A model generated the notes under the pieces. The model ran no database searches and was not told the DNA's origin. It worked only from the letters and a program-made list of their open reading frames with translations. From contig DFBX01000040.1 in NCBI GenBank assembly GCA_002366795.1, positions 1-17,612 on the forward strand: a stretch of DNA of 17,612 nt, written 5' to 3'. Within the stretch, counting starts at the first letter, position 1. Each line of letters begins with the position of its first letter. Position numbers and translations under genes: made by a program. The DNA comes from Rhodobacteraceae bacterium UBA3069. GTDB lineage: Bacteria > Pseudomonadota > Alphaproteobacteria > Rhodobacterales > Rhodobacteraceae. Below, piece by piece: positions 5,932 to 12,770 of this stretch.

Positions 5932-7098
5932 TTGCAATGTGTCAACCCGCCAATCAAGCCTAGGGAGGATGAGGCACTGGGACGCCTATCAGCAGAGTTG
6001 GCTCTTCCAATCGAACTTGCGGACCTCCGCGAGAGCGGCCATCTGCACGGATCAGGCAGTTTTCGTGTGGCTCTGTTGATCCCGATGTGTGGGCCTGCCG
6101 GCATTTGGGCCCCCTCCTGTATCTCCAGCGCTCAGGTTGCCGCGGCTGAATTGAACCGTGCCAGCGGCATTCAGGGGCGCCGGGTCCAATTGATCATGAT
6201 TGATGCAGCGGTCGAGGCGGGTGAACCCATCGAAGAGATCATCAATGAACTGATCGAACTTGGCGCAATTGATGCGATTGTTGGGATGCATCTGAGTGCG
6301 GTGCGCCAACGCCTGTCAAAGGTCGTGCGCCAACGCATCCCTTACATCTACACACCGCTTTATGAAGGAGGCGAAACAACACCGGGCCTTTATGCCATTG
6401 GTGAGACGCCTCAAGAACAGCTTGGCCCCGCGATGGCGATGCTGCAACAGGCCTTCCGACCGCGCAAATGGGCGCTGATCGGGAACGATTACGTCTGGCC
6501 GCGCAGCTCTCACAGTTTTGCTAAAACCTGCCTTAAGCAGATGGATGTGGATCTGGCGATGGAATGCTATGTGCCCTTTGGCTTGCCCAATATGACAAAT
6601 CTGGTCGACCGGCTGGAAACCTCTGGCGCGGATGCTGTCCTTGTCTCGCTGGTGGGGCAGGATGCGGTCAACTTCAATCGCGTGTTCGGCAGACGTGGCC
6701 TGCATAAATCGATCCTTCGCCTGTCTTGTGCGCTTGAGGAAAACGGGCTGATGGCTTGTGGCGAAGGAAATCTCGAACGTCTGTTTTCGGTCTCTTCTTA
6801 CTTCGGCTCCATTTCGACCGAGGCAAATGCGTGTTTCAAAGAACGCTATTACGCCATGCATGGCGATACCGGGCCCGCGCTTAACGCGCTGGGGCAATCG
6901 ACTTACGAAGGGTTGCATTACCTGGCTGCGCTGTTGCGCGACTTTGACGTCATCTGGCGCGAACGCTCCACCCAGGATGACCTGCCAGTGATTCACGAAA
7001 GCGGCCGGGTTTTCGCGCAGAACGGTGGGAAAAAGCGGCCCGCTGTCTATCTCGCGCGGGCAGATGGCGTACAGTTTAGTGAGTTTAAGATGTTGTAA
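5932..7098 (+). CDS. AmiC-like cytoplasmic amide-binding (Peripla_BP-type) sensor protein
   Basis: 388 residues with the type-I periplasmic-binding-protein fold of the AmiC/FmdD/UrtA group, from RVALLIPMCGPAGIWAPSC (45-63) onward. IPYIYTPLYEGGE (136-148), then WALIGNDYVWPRSS and the LVSLVGQDAVNFNR region, parallel the AmiC ligand pocket (YPTPYEG, FIGSDYIYPRES). There is no signal peptide, unlike the binding protein at 8880, so it should act in the cytoplasm as Pseudomonas AmiC does when it senses amides and holds AmiR. No ANTAR-type AmiR is in the window, so its partner is unknown; the divergent MarR is one candidate for shared control. The start is uncertain: the only initiator in the open frame is TTG 5932, with no clear ribosome binding site, and the first 40 residues are not recognisable. 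Low-level binding to a related ligand cannot be excluded. Confidence 0.75.
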   Translation: MQCVNPPIKPREDEALGRLSAELALPIELADLRESGHLHGSGSFRVALLIPMCGPAGIWAPSCISSAQVAAAELNRASGIQGRRVQLIMIDAAVEAGEPIEEIINELIELGAIDAIVGMHLSAVRQRLSKVVRQRIPYIYTPLYEGGETTPGLYAIGETPQEQLGPAMAMLQQAFRPRKWALIGNDYVWPRSSHSFAKTCLKQMDVDLAMECYVPFGLPNMTNLVDRLETSGADAVLVSLVGQDAVNFNRVFGRRGLHKSILRLSCALEENGLMACGEGNLERLFSVSSYFGSISTEANACFKERYYAMHGDTGPALNALGQSTYEGLHYLAALLRDFDVIWRERSTQDDLPVIHESGRVFAQNGGKKRPAVYLARADGVQFSEFKML

Positions 7099-7117
7099 AG
7101 TATAGGTAATATATAAA

Positions 7118-7158
7118 TTACTTTCCAATTCAAACAAAATGCTTGAAATGGAAAGTAA
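7118..7158. repeat. 16-bp inverted repeat in AT-rich spacer
   Basis: TTACTTTCCAATTCAA (7118-7133) and TTGAAATGGAAAGTAA (7143-7158) are inverted with one mismatch and a 9-base loop. They lie in the unusually AT-rich 101-base gap between the AmiC-like and flotillin-like genes. No T-run follows on the plus strand. It could be a regulator binding site or an RNA hairpin controlling expression of the downstream genes. The inner TTCAA/TTGAA halves resemble part of the palindrome at 5894-5904. Confidence 0.5.
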
Positions 7159-7199
7159 AATCTCACACCATAGTTGGCATCTGATCTGACGCACTGTTC

Positions 7200-8834
7200 T
7201 TGGTGCGCGATGCGGTGGGGGGATTTACATTGTACTGGCTCTTGGCTCTCGTCATTCTGGCAATCGCGTTGTTGATCGGAATTTGGTTTCTTCAGCGTTT
7301 TTACGCAAAGGCGTCCTTAGAAAGTGCGCTGGTGCGGACTGGCATGGGCGGGCGGCGGGTACTCACGGACGGCGGCTGCGTGGTTCTGCCAATTGTGCAC
7401 CAGGCTCAGCGTGTCTCCATGCAGACCAATACCGTCACATTGTCCCGCACAGGCCGCGAAGCGGTGCTGACCTCAGACCCCCTTCGGGCCGACATCACCA
7501 TGAAATTCGAACTGCGCGTCGCGTCCAATACCGACAACATCGCCACTGCCGCTCAGGCCTTTGGCCATCGTATTGCCCGCGGGGGTGAGGCATTTGAAGA
7601 TGCGCTGGCAGGTCCGCTGGCCAACGCCATCCAAACGGCTGCGGCGGCGCGTGCGTTGAACAACATCCATCTGGAACGTGCTGAATTTACCGCCGAAGTG
7701 GCGCGCGTCGCCTCAGAACACGCCGGGCGACTGGGGCTGGAACTGGTGACGGCCGCGCTTGTGTCGATTGACCAAAGCGATTTCGCCCAACGCGATGAAA
7801 ACAACGCCTTCAATGCGCGTGGCATGCGCCGTCTGGCCGAGATGGTTGCCGAGGAACGTAAAGCCCGCATTCAGGTCGAAACGTCTACCGAGGTCGCCGT
7901 GCGCGAGCATCGCTTGGCCCAGCACCAGCGCCAGATGGAGTTGCAGCGGGCAGAGCGTGAAACGGAGATCGCCCAGCAAGAGCACCTGACCAAGCTGGAG
8001 GCCGAAGCCGAAAGCCGCGCCGCGCAAGCCCGTGCCGAGGCGCAGCAAGCGTCAGAGACCGTGCGCATCCAACAGGAACAGGAAACCGAGGCCGCCAAAG
8101 TCATCAGTGACGAGGCGCTGCGGAAGGTCGAGATGCGCGCGCTGCTTGAGCTCGAACAAGCCAAGATCGCCAACGATATCAAGCTGGCACAGTCCCGTGC
8201 CAAGGAAGCCACAGCCAAGGCCGAAGAAGAAGAAGCCCGCGCACAGGTGATTCTGGCAGCTGAGAACGTACAAGCTCAAAAAGAACGCGCCGTCACCGAG
8301 CGCGAGAAAGAAATCGCCAAACTCCAGCAAGAGCGCGACATTGAACTGGAAGACGCACGCGTCAAAAGCGACGTCAGCACGTTGCTGGCCCGCGCGCAGG
8401 CGGACGCCTCTGCCCGCACAGCCACGGCCAATGCGGAAAAATCCGCGATGGAGGCCGAGGCCGCAGGCCGCGCCGCGCTTAACACTGCGGAAAACACGCT
8501 GAGCGACGCAGTGATCCGCATGCGCCTTGAAGAGCGCAAGCTCGACAAGATGCCAGAGATCATGACCCAGATGATGAAGCCGGTCGAAAAAATCGACTCG
8601 ATCCGCATCAACCAAATCGGCGGTTCGGGTGGCGGGGTATCTTCGGGCGGTGAAGGCGTTGACAGCGCCTTTGGTGCGGCGATGGATCAAATTCTTGGCA
8701 TGGCGGTACGCCTTCCTGCGATGAAACAAATGGGCGAAGAAATCGGCATGGATTTTGACGTCCCTACCGCCGGGCGGACCGCGGATTATGCCAACCGCAT
8801 CAAGGCAAAAGACGACCCAAAACCCAAAGAGTGA
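7200..8834 (+). CDS. YqiK/flotillin-like SPFH-domain membrane protein
   Basis: 544 residues as listed (534 from TTG 7230), close to the length of the YqiK group of bacterial flotillins. One hydrophobic segment near the N-terminus (YWLLALVILAIALLIGIWFL) anchors the protein. An SPFH domain follows: the VRTGMGGRRVLTDGGCVVLPIVHQ block and the TSDPLRADITMKFELRV strand region. A long Ala/Glu/Gln-rich coiled coil spans about 215-430, then a Gly/Ser-rich hinge and a C-terminal oligomerisation tail. Such proteins build membrane scaffolds that gather partner proteins. Starts TTG 7200 and GTG 7203 are possible; TTG 7230 has GGGGGGA (7217-7223) six bases ahead and begins just before the membrane helix, so it may be the real one. 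The stop is 45 bases from the transporter binding protein with no evident promoter between, suggesting co-transcription. Confidence 0.82.
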   Translation: MVRDAVGGFTLYWLLALVILAIALLIGIWFLQRFYAKASLESALVRTGMGGRRVLTDGGCVVLPIVHQAQRVSMQTNTVTLSRTGREAVLTSDPLRADITMKFELRVASNTDNIATAAQAFGHRIARGGEAFEDALAGPLANAIQTAAAARALNNIHLERAEFTAEVARVASEHAGRLGLELVTAALVSIDQSDFAQRDENNAFNARGMRRLAEMVAEERKARIQVETSTEVAVREHRLAQHQRQMELQRAERETEIAQQEHLTKLEAEAESRAAQARAEAQQASETVRIQQEQETEAAKVISDEALRKVEMRALLELEQAKIANDIKLAQSRAKEATAKAEEEEARAQVILAAENVQAQKERAVTEREKEIAKLQQERDIELEDARVKSDVSTLLARAQADASARTATANAEKSAMEAEAAGRAALNTAENTLSDAVIRMRLEERKLDKMPEIMTQMMKPVEKIDSIRINQIGGSGGGVSSGGEGVDSAFGAAMDQILGMAVRLPAMKQMGEEIGMDFDVPTAGRTADYANRIKAKDDPKPKE

Positions 8835-8879
8835 TCTCAATCACCTTCTTACCATAACCCCATCAACGGAGGACTTTTC

Positions 8880-10100
8880 ATGTCTCTGAACAGGAGAGAA
8901 TTACTTGGCGGCGCAGCAGCGCTTGGCACAGCGGCCATGTTGCCAAAGGCAGTAATGGCGGCGGGTACGATCCAACTGGGATCGATCCTTGATACATCTG
9001 GCATCTTTGACGCCTACGGCAAGCCGATGGATCAGGCGATGCGTCTGGCTGTGAAAGAGATCAATGACGCAGGGGGGCTGCTTGGCAAGCAGGTCGAAGT
9101 CGCGGCCTATGACACCCAATCCGACATGGCGCTCTATTCGCAATACGCCCAGCAACTGACCCGGCAGGATCGCGTTGATGTGGTGCATGGCGGCATCCTG
9201 TCAGCCTCGCGCGAGGCGATCCGCCAGACCATGCGCAAGACCAAGACGCTGTATTTCTACAATGTGCAATATGAAGGGGGCGTGTGCGACCGCAACCTCT
9301 TTGCAACGGGCGTGACTCCCGCGCAGCAGGTCGAGGTGCTGGTGCCTTACGCAATGAAAAAATCTGGGCCCAAGGTGCATATCCTTGCGGCGGACTATAA
9401 CTATGGCCAGATCACCGCGCGTTGGATTCAGAAGTTTGTGGAGGACAATGGCGGCGAGGTTGTCGCGACTGATTTCTTCCCGCTGGATGTTTCTGATTTC
9501 GGCTCAACCATCACCAAAGTCCAACAGACCGCGCCCGATCTGATCGTTGCCCCGCTGGTGGGCGGCGCCCATCTGTCCTTCTTCCGCCAATGGGCGGCCG
9601 CGGGCATGAAAGACAAGATCCCGCTCGCCTCCACCACCATGGGTGTCGGCAATGAGCACAAGGTGCTCACGCCAGAGGAAGGCAATGGCATCATGGTTGC
9701 CTACAACTACAGCCAGGAACTGGAGACCGCCGCCAACACCACCTTCAAAGAAAAGTGGCAGGCCGAATATGGCGACACAACCGCCATTCATGAACTGGCC
9801 GTGTCCACCTACCAGGGCATCATGCTGTGGGCCGAAGGCGTGCGCAAAGCGGGCAGTGTCGAGCGGGATGCGGTGATTGAGGCGCTTGAAACGGGCATCT
9901 CCATTGATGGTCCCGCAGGCAAGGTCACCATCGATCCACAGACCCACCACGCCACGGTGGATGTGCATATCATGGAGTTTGATAACCAGGGCATGACCGT
10001 GATCGAAACCCTGCCTCAGCGTGCCCCCATTGACACGCAGGCAGTTTGCGATCTGCAGACCAACCCGGATGACAACACCCAATACGAGATCGAAATCTGA
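8880..10100 (+). CDS. Amide/urea-type ABC transporter substrate-binding protein, Tat-exported
   Basis: 406 residues. The N-terminus has a twin-arginine signal (NRRELLGG, then a hydrophobic stretch and AVMA-A, cleavage near 27-28), so the mature protein is folded before export to the periplasm. The mature part, from TIQLGSILDTSGIFDAYGK, is a Peripla_BP_5-type binding protein closest in character to the FmdD/UrtA short-chain amide and urea group, with LYFYNVQYEGGVCDRN and HILAADYNYGQITARW at the ligand cleft. It delivers its ligand to the permeases encoded just downstream. ATG 8880 follows GGAGG (8868-8872) by 7 bases. A stable hairpin separates it from the first permease gene, as is common where the binding protein is made in excess. 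The amide or urea preference is by family only. Confidence 0.87.
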   Translation: MSLNRRELLGGAAALGTAAMLPKAVMAAGTIQLGSILDTSGIFDAYGKPMDQAMRLAVKEINDAGGLLGKQVEVAAYDTQSDMALYSQYAQQLTRQDRVDVVHGGILSASREAIRQTMRKTKTLYFYNVQYEGGVCDRNLFATGVTPAQQVEVLVPYAMKKSGPKVHILAADYNYGQITARWIQKFVEDNGGEVVATDFFPLDVSDFGSTITKVQQTAPDLIVAPLVGGAHLSFFRQWAAAGMKDKIPLASTTMGVGNEHKVLTPEEGNGIMVAYNYSQELETAANTTFKEKWQAEYGDTTAIHELAVSTYQGIMLWAEGVRKAGSVERDAVIEALETGISIDGPAGKVTIDPQTHHATVDVHIMEFDNQGMTVIETLPQRAPIDTQAVCDLQTNPDDNTQYEIEI

Positions 10101-10117
10101 TCTCTTCGGGCTCTCTC

Positions 10118-10145
10118 GATCAGGGCGGCGCGGATCGCCCTGATC
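10118..10145 (+). other. Intercistronic hairpin between binding-protein and permease genes
   Basis: GATCAGGGCG (10118-10127) and CGCCCTGATC (10136-10145) form a perfect 10-bp stem with an 8-base loop, 18 bases after the binding-protein stop. A pyrimidine-rich but not T-run tail (CTTTCTC) follows. It is well placed to stabilise the upstream mRNA or to cause partial termination, giving more binding protein than membrane subunits. Confidence 0.6.
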
Positions 10146-10169
10146 CTTTCTCATCGGACAGCAGGTACC

Positions 10170-11036
10170 ATGGATCTCAGTTTCGTAATTCTCATTGAAA
10201 TGCTTTATGCTGTCGCGTCGCTGGTGCTGATCAGCGCCGGATTGGCGGTGGTGTTCGGGATGATGAAGGTCATCAATCTCGCGCATGGCGAATTCATGAT
10301 GATGGGCGGATACGCCACCATCACTGCTGTTGGGCTGGGGGTGAATGTTTTTGTCGCTATGTTGGTGATTGCGCCCATCGTCGTGGGGCTGATCGGGCTG
10401 ATTGTCGAGCGTTTGGTGATCCGGCATCTCTATGGGCGGCTGGTGGATACGATGCTGGCAACCTGGGGGTTGAGCCTTGTTTTCATAGGAATCGCCACCA
10501 TGATCTTTGGCAACACGACCACGGGTATCTCAACCCCGATCCCCGGCTTCGCGGTGGGGGATTATCAGATCAACGGCTACAACTTTTTCATCATCGTCGT
10601 GTCAATCGCCCTGGTCATCGCCATGTTCGCCGTGTTGCGCGGCACACGCGCAGGGTTGATCGCGCGCGGCACGATGCAGCGCTCTGACATGGCCGCAGCA
10701 TTGGGCTATAGCCCGGATCGCATTTACATGATGACCTTCTTTTGTGGCTCTGCGCTTTCGGGGCTCGCAGGTGCGGTCCTCGCCCCTCTCGTCGGGCTCG
10801 TCCCAACTTCCGGTGGGGCCTACATCGCCAAAGCCTTTATCACCGTCATCGCAGGCGGACCGTCCCTGATTGCAGGGCTGGTCAGCTCTGCCACCTCGTT
10901 CGGTCTCGTCAGCCAAATCTTCACTTTTGCCATCTCTCCCGTGATCGGAGAGGTCGCCCTGTTGATCGCCGCTGTCATCCTGCTGCGGATGATGCCGCAG
11001 GGTATCACCGGGCGCTTCTTTAAGGGCAAGATGTGA
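10170..11036 (+). CDS. ABC transporter permease, LivH/UrtB type
   Basis: 288 residues, nearly all hydrophobic, with about eight predicted membrane segments. The N-terminal block LISAGLAVVFGMMKVINLAHGEFMMMGGYA is the hallmark of LivH-type inner-membrane permeases of branched-chain amino acid, urea and amide importers (quoted here for its key residues: G-x-x-K-V-I-N-L-A-H-G-E). GLIARGTMQRSDMAAALG is the cytoplasmic coupling loop that meets the ATPase. It forms a heterodimeric channel with the LivM-type protein that follows. The ribosome binding site (GCAGG) is weak. Its stop overlaps the start of the next gene by one base (TGATG), implying translational coupling. Confidence 0.9.
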   Translation: MDLSFVILIEMLYAVASLVLISAGLAVVFGMMKVINLAHGEFMMMGGYATITAVGLGVNVFVAMLVIAPIVVGLIGLIVERLVIRHLYGRLVDTMLATWGLSLVFIGIATMIFGNTTTGISTPIPGFAVGDYQINGYNFFIIVVSIALVIAMFAVLRGTRAGLIARGTMQRSDMAAALGYSPDRIYMMTFFCGSALSGLAGAVLAPLVGLVPTSGGAYIAKAFITVIAGGPSLIAGLVSSATSFGLVSQIFTFAISPVIGEVALLIAAVILLRMMPQGITGRFFKGKM

Positions 11037-12061
11037 TGGGTCGTAGTGCGTCTCAAGATGTTCTGATCACGCTGGTTGTCTCGGCCGTGCTGATCTGGGT
11101 CATGCCGCTCTTGATCAGCACCTATACGCTGACCGTGCTTGTGATTTACGGCATGCTGGGCCTCAGCCTTGGGCTGATCTGGGGATTTGGCGGCATCCTG
11201 TGTTTTGGACAAGCCGCGTTCTTTGGGCTGGGCGCCTACACCTATGCCATCGCGGCGATCAACATTGGCGAAAGCACTGTGCCGATGATTTTGGCCGTGC
11301 TGGTGCCTGCGGTGTTCGCGACCTTGCTAGGCGCGATGATGTTTTACGGGCGGCTGACGGATGTGTATCTGGGCGTTATCACGCTGGTGGTAACGCTGAT
11401 CCTGTTCAAGTTCGTAAATTCCACCGCCGGCCCGCAGTACGTGATTGGCAAGGCGCGTTTGGGGGGGTTCAACGGGATACCGGGGTTTCAAACCCTTAAT
11501 GTGCCCGGTGACCCGGATGCCTATGTCTGGGGCGATCCGTTTTTCTACGTCTGTGCTGTTGCGCTGGTGATTGTGTTTCTGCTGGTCACGTGGCTGCTGC
11601 GCTCATCCTTTGGGCGTATCGCTGTGGGAATCCGTGAAAACGAAGTGCGGATGGGATTGATGGGATACGACGTGGCCGCGCGCAAGACGGTTCTATTCGC
11701 GGTTGGTGCGGCCATCGCGGGGCTGGCGGGGGCGTTGTTCGCCAATTGGGGCGAGATCGTCACCCCCAATCTCTTTTCCCTTGGCCAATCTGCCGAGATC
11801 ATCATCTGGTGCATCGTCGGTGGGCTCGGCACGCGGTTGGGTCCCATCGTCGGGGCCGCCGGGCTGGCCTATCTAAAGTTCATGCTGGGCCAGCAAAGCA
11901 TGGTCGACAACACATTGATCACGGGGCTGATCCTTGTGCTGTTTGTGCTTTTCCTGCCGCGCGGTTTGGTCCCTGCGATCGCCTCTGTGCTGTCCTCCAT
12001 CTTTGGGCGCACCAAACGCAGGCCAAATGCCAGCCGCACGCGGAGGGCGCGACATGGCTGA
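11036..12061 (+). CDS. ABC transporter permease, LivM/UrtC type
   Basis: 341 residues from ATG 11036; a GTG three bases earlier would add one residue. It is a highly hydrophobic LivM-type permease with about ten membrane segments. GLSLGLIWGFGGILCFGQAAFFGLGAYTYA is the family block (G-x-G-G-x-x-x-F-G-Q-A-x-F-F-G-x-G-A-Y). GRIAVGIRENEVRMGLMGYD is the coupling loop that carries the conserved A-I-R-x-N/D-E motif. The C-terminus is short and basic (KRRPNASRTRRARHG). It is paired with the upstream LivH-type permease. The end overlaps the ATPase start by eight bases, so the five transporter genes are tightly packed apart from the hairpin after the binding protein. Confidence 0.9.
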   Translation: MGRSASQDVLITLVVSAVLIWVMPLLISTYTLTVLVIYGMLGLSLGLIWGFGGILCFGQAAFFGLGAYTYAIAAINIGESTVPMILAVLVPAVFATLLGAMMFYGRLTDVYLGVITLVVTLILFKFVNSTAGPQYVIGKARLGGFNGIPGFQTLNVPGDPDAYVWGDPFFYVCAVALVIVFLLVTWLLRSSFGRIAVGIRENEVRMGLMGYDVAARKTVLFAVGAAIAGLAGALFANWGEIVTPNLFSLGQSAEIIIWCIVGGLGTRLGPIVGAAGLAYLKFMLGQQSMVDNTLITGLILVLFVLFLPRGLVPAIASVLSSIFGRTKRRPNASRTRRARHG

Positions 12062-12770
12062 AACCGTCTTGGAAACCCATGGTCTGACAATGCGTTTTGG
12101 CGGCGTAACAGCCAGCGATAACGTCAACTTCAAGCTCAAGGCAGGCGAACTGCGCTGTTTGATCGGCCCCAACGGCGCCGGCAAATCAACCTTCTTCAAA
12201 TGCGTGACGGGCTTGCTGACCCCGACCGAAGGCCACGTTTATATGCGGGGTCAGGACGTGACGGGCTGGCAGCCGCATCAGATTGCGTCACTTGGCGTCG
12301 GAATAAAGACGCAAACGCCAAACGTGATGGACGCGCTCAGCGTGCATGAAAATATCTGGCTTGCCGCTCGCCGGTTTCACAACGTGAGCGAGGCGCACGG
12401 GCGCGCGGATGAGATCATCGACAGACTGGCCCTTGGACCCATCGCGCGCACTGAGCTGGGCCAACTGGCCCACGGAGAGCGTCAGCGTGTTGAGCTGGGC
12501 ATCGTGGCGGTGGCGGACCCGTGGCTGGTGTTGCTGGATGAACCCGCAGCAGGGATGAGCGCGCAAGACGTGGATCGCATGACCGAGATCATTCACGAAC
12601 TGACCCGCTCTGCGGCGGTTGTCATCGTGGAACACGACATGCAATTCATCCGCTCTATCGCTGAAACGGTGACTGTTTTCCACCAAGGCGCTGTGCTGAT
12701 TGAGGATCATGTGGACCGCGTGATGTCCGACCCTCATGTGCGCGCCGTTTATCTTGGAAAGAATTCGTGA
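12054..12770 (+). CDS. ABC transporter ATP-binding protein, LivG/UrtD type
   Basis: 238 residues. It is the first of two ATPases of the importer. The Walker A motif is GPNGAGKST (38-46), the signature is LAHGERQ (138-144, a family variant of LSGGQ), Walker B is WLVLLDEP (157-164), and the switch His is in VEHD (His194). Urea- and amide-type LivG homologues commonly have such LxHG signatures, so this is not a defect. I chose ATG 12054 because GGAGG (12042-12046) precedes it by seven bases and homology starts there; the open frame extends further upstream but overlaps the permease. The stop overlaps the next start (TGATG at 12768-12772). Confidence 0.9.
   Translation: MAETVLETHGLTMRFGGVTASDNVNFKLKAGELRCLIGPNGAGKSTFFKCVTGLLTPTEGHVYMRGQDVTGWQPHQIASLGVGIKTQTPNVMDALSVHENIWLAARRFHNVSEAHGRADEIIDRLALGPIARTELGQLAHGERQRVELGIVAVADPWLVLLDEPAAGMSAQDVDRMTEIIHELTRSAAVVIVEHDMQFIRSIAETVTVFHQGAVLIEDHVDRVMSDPHVRAVYLGKNS

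Noticed and set aside
8052..8840. Minus-strand open frame opposite the flotillin coiled coil
   Set aside because: Its Phe/Leu-rich, low-complexity sequence is the mirror of an Ala/Glu/Gln-rich coiled coil; no family features are present.
9504..10427. Minus-strand open frame (307 codons) across the binding-protein and permease genes
   Set aside because: It is His/Gly/Asp-rich, spans two clear plus-strand genes and an intercistronic hairpin, and has no ribosome binding site.
12138..12600. Degenerate ABC signature (LAHGE) in the first ATPase, considered as a sign of inactivity
   Set aside because: Variants of this signature are usual in urea/amide and LivG-type ATPases, and the Walker A, Walker B and switch His are intact.
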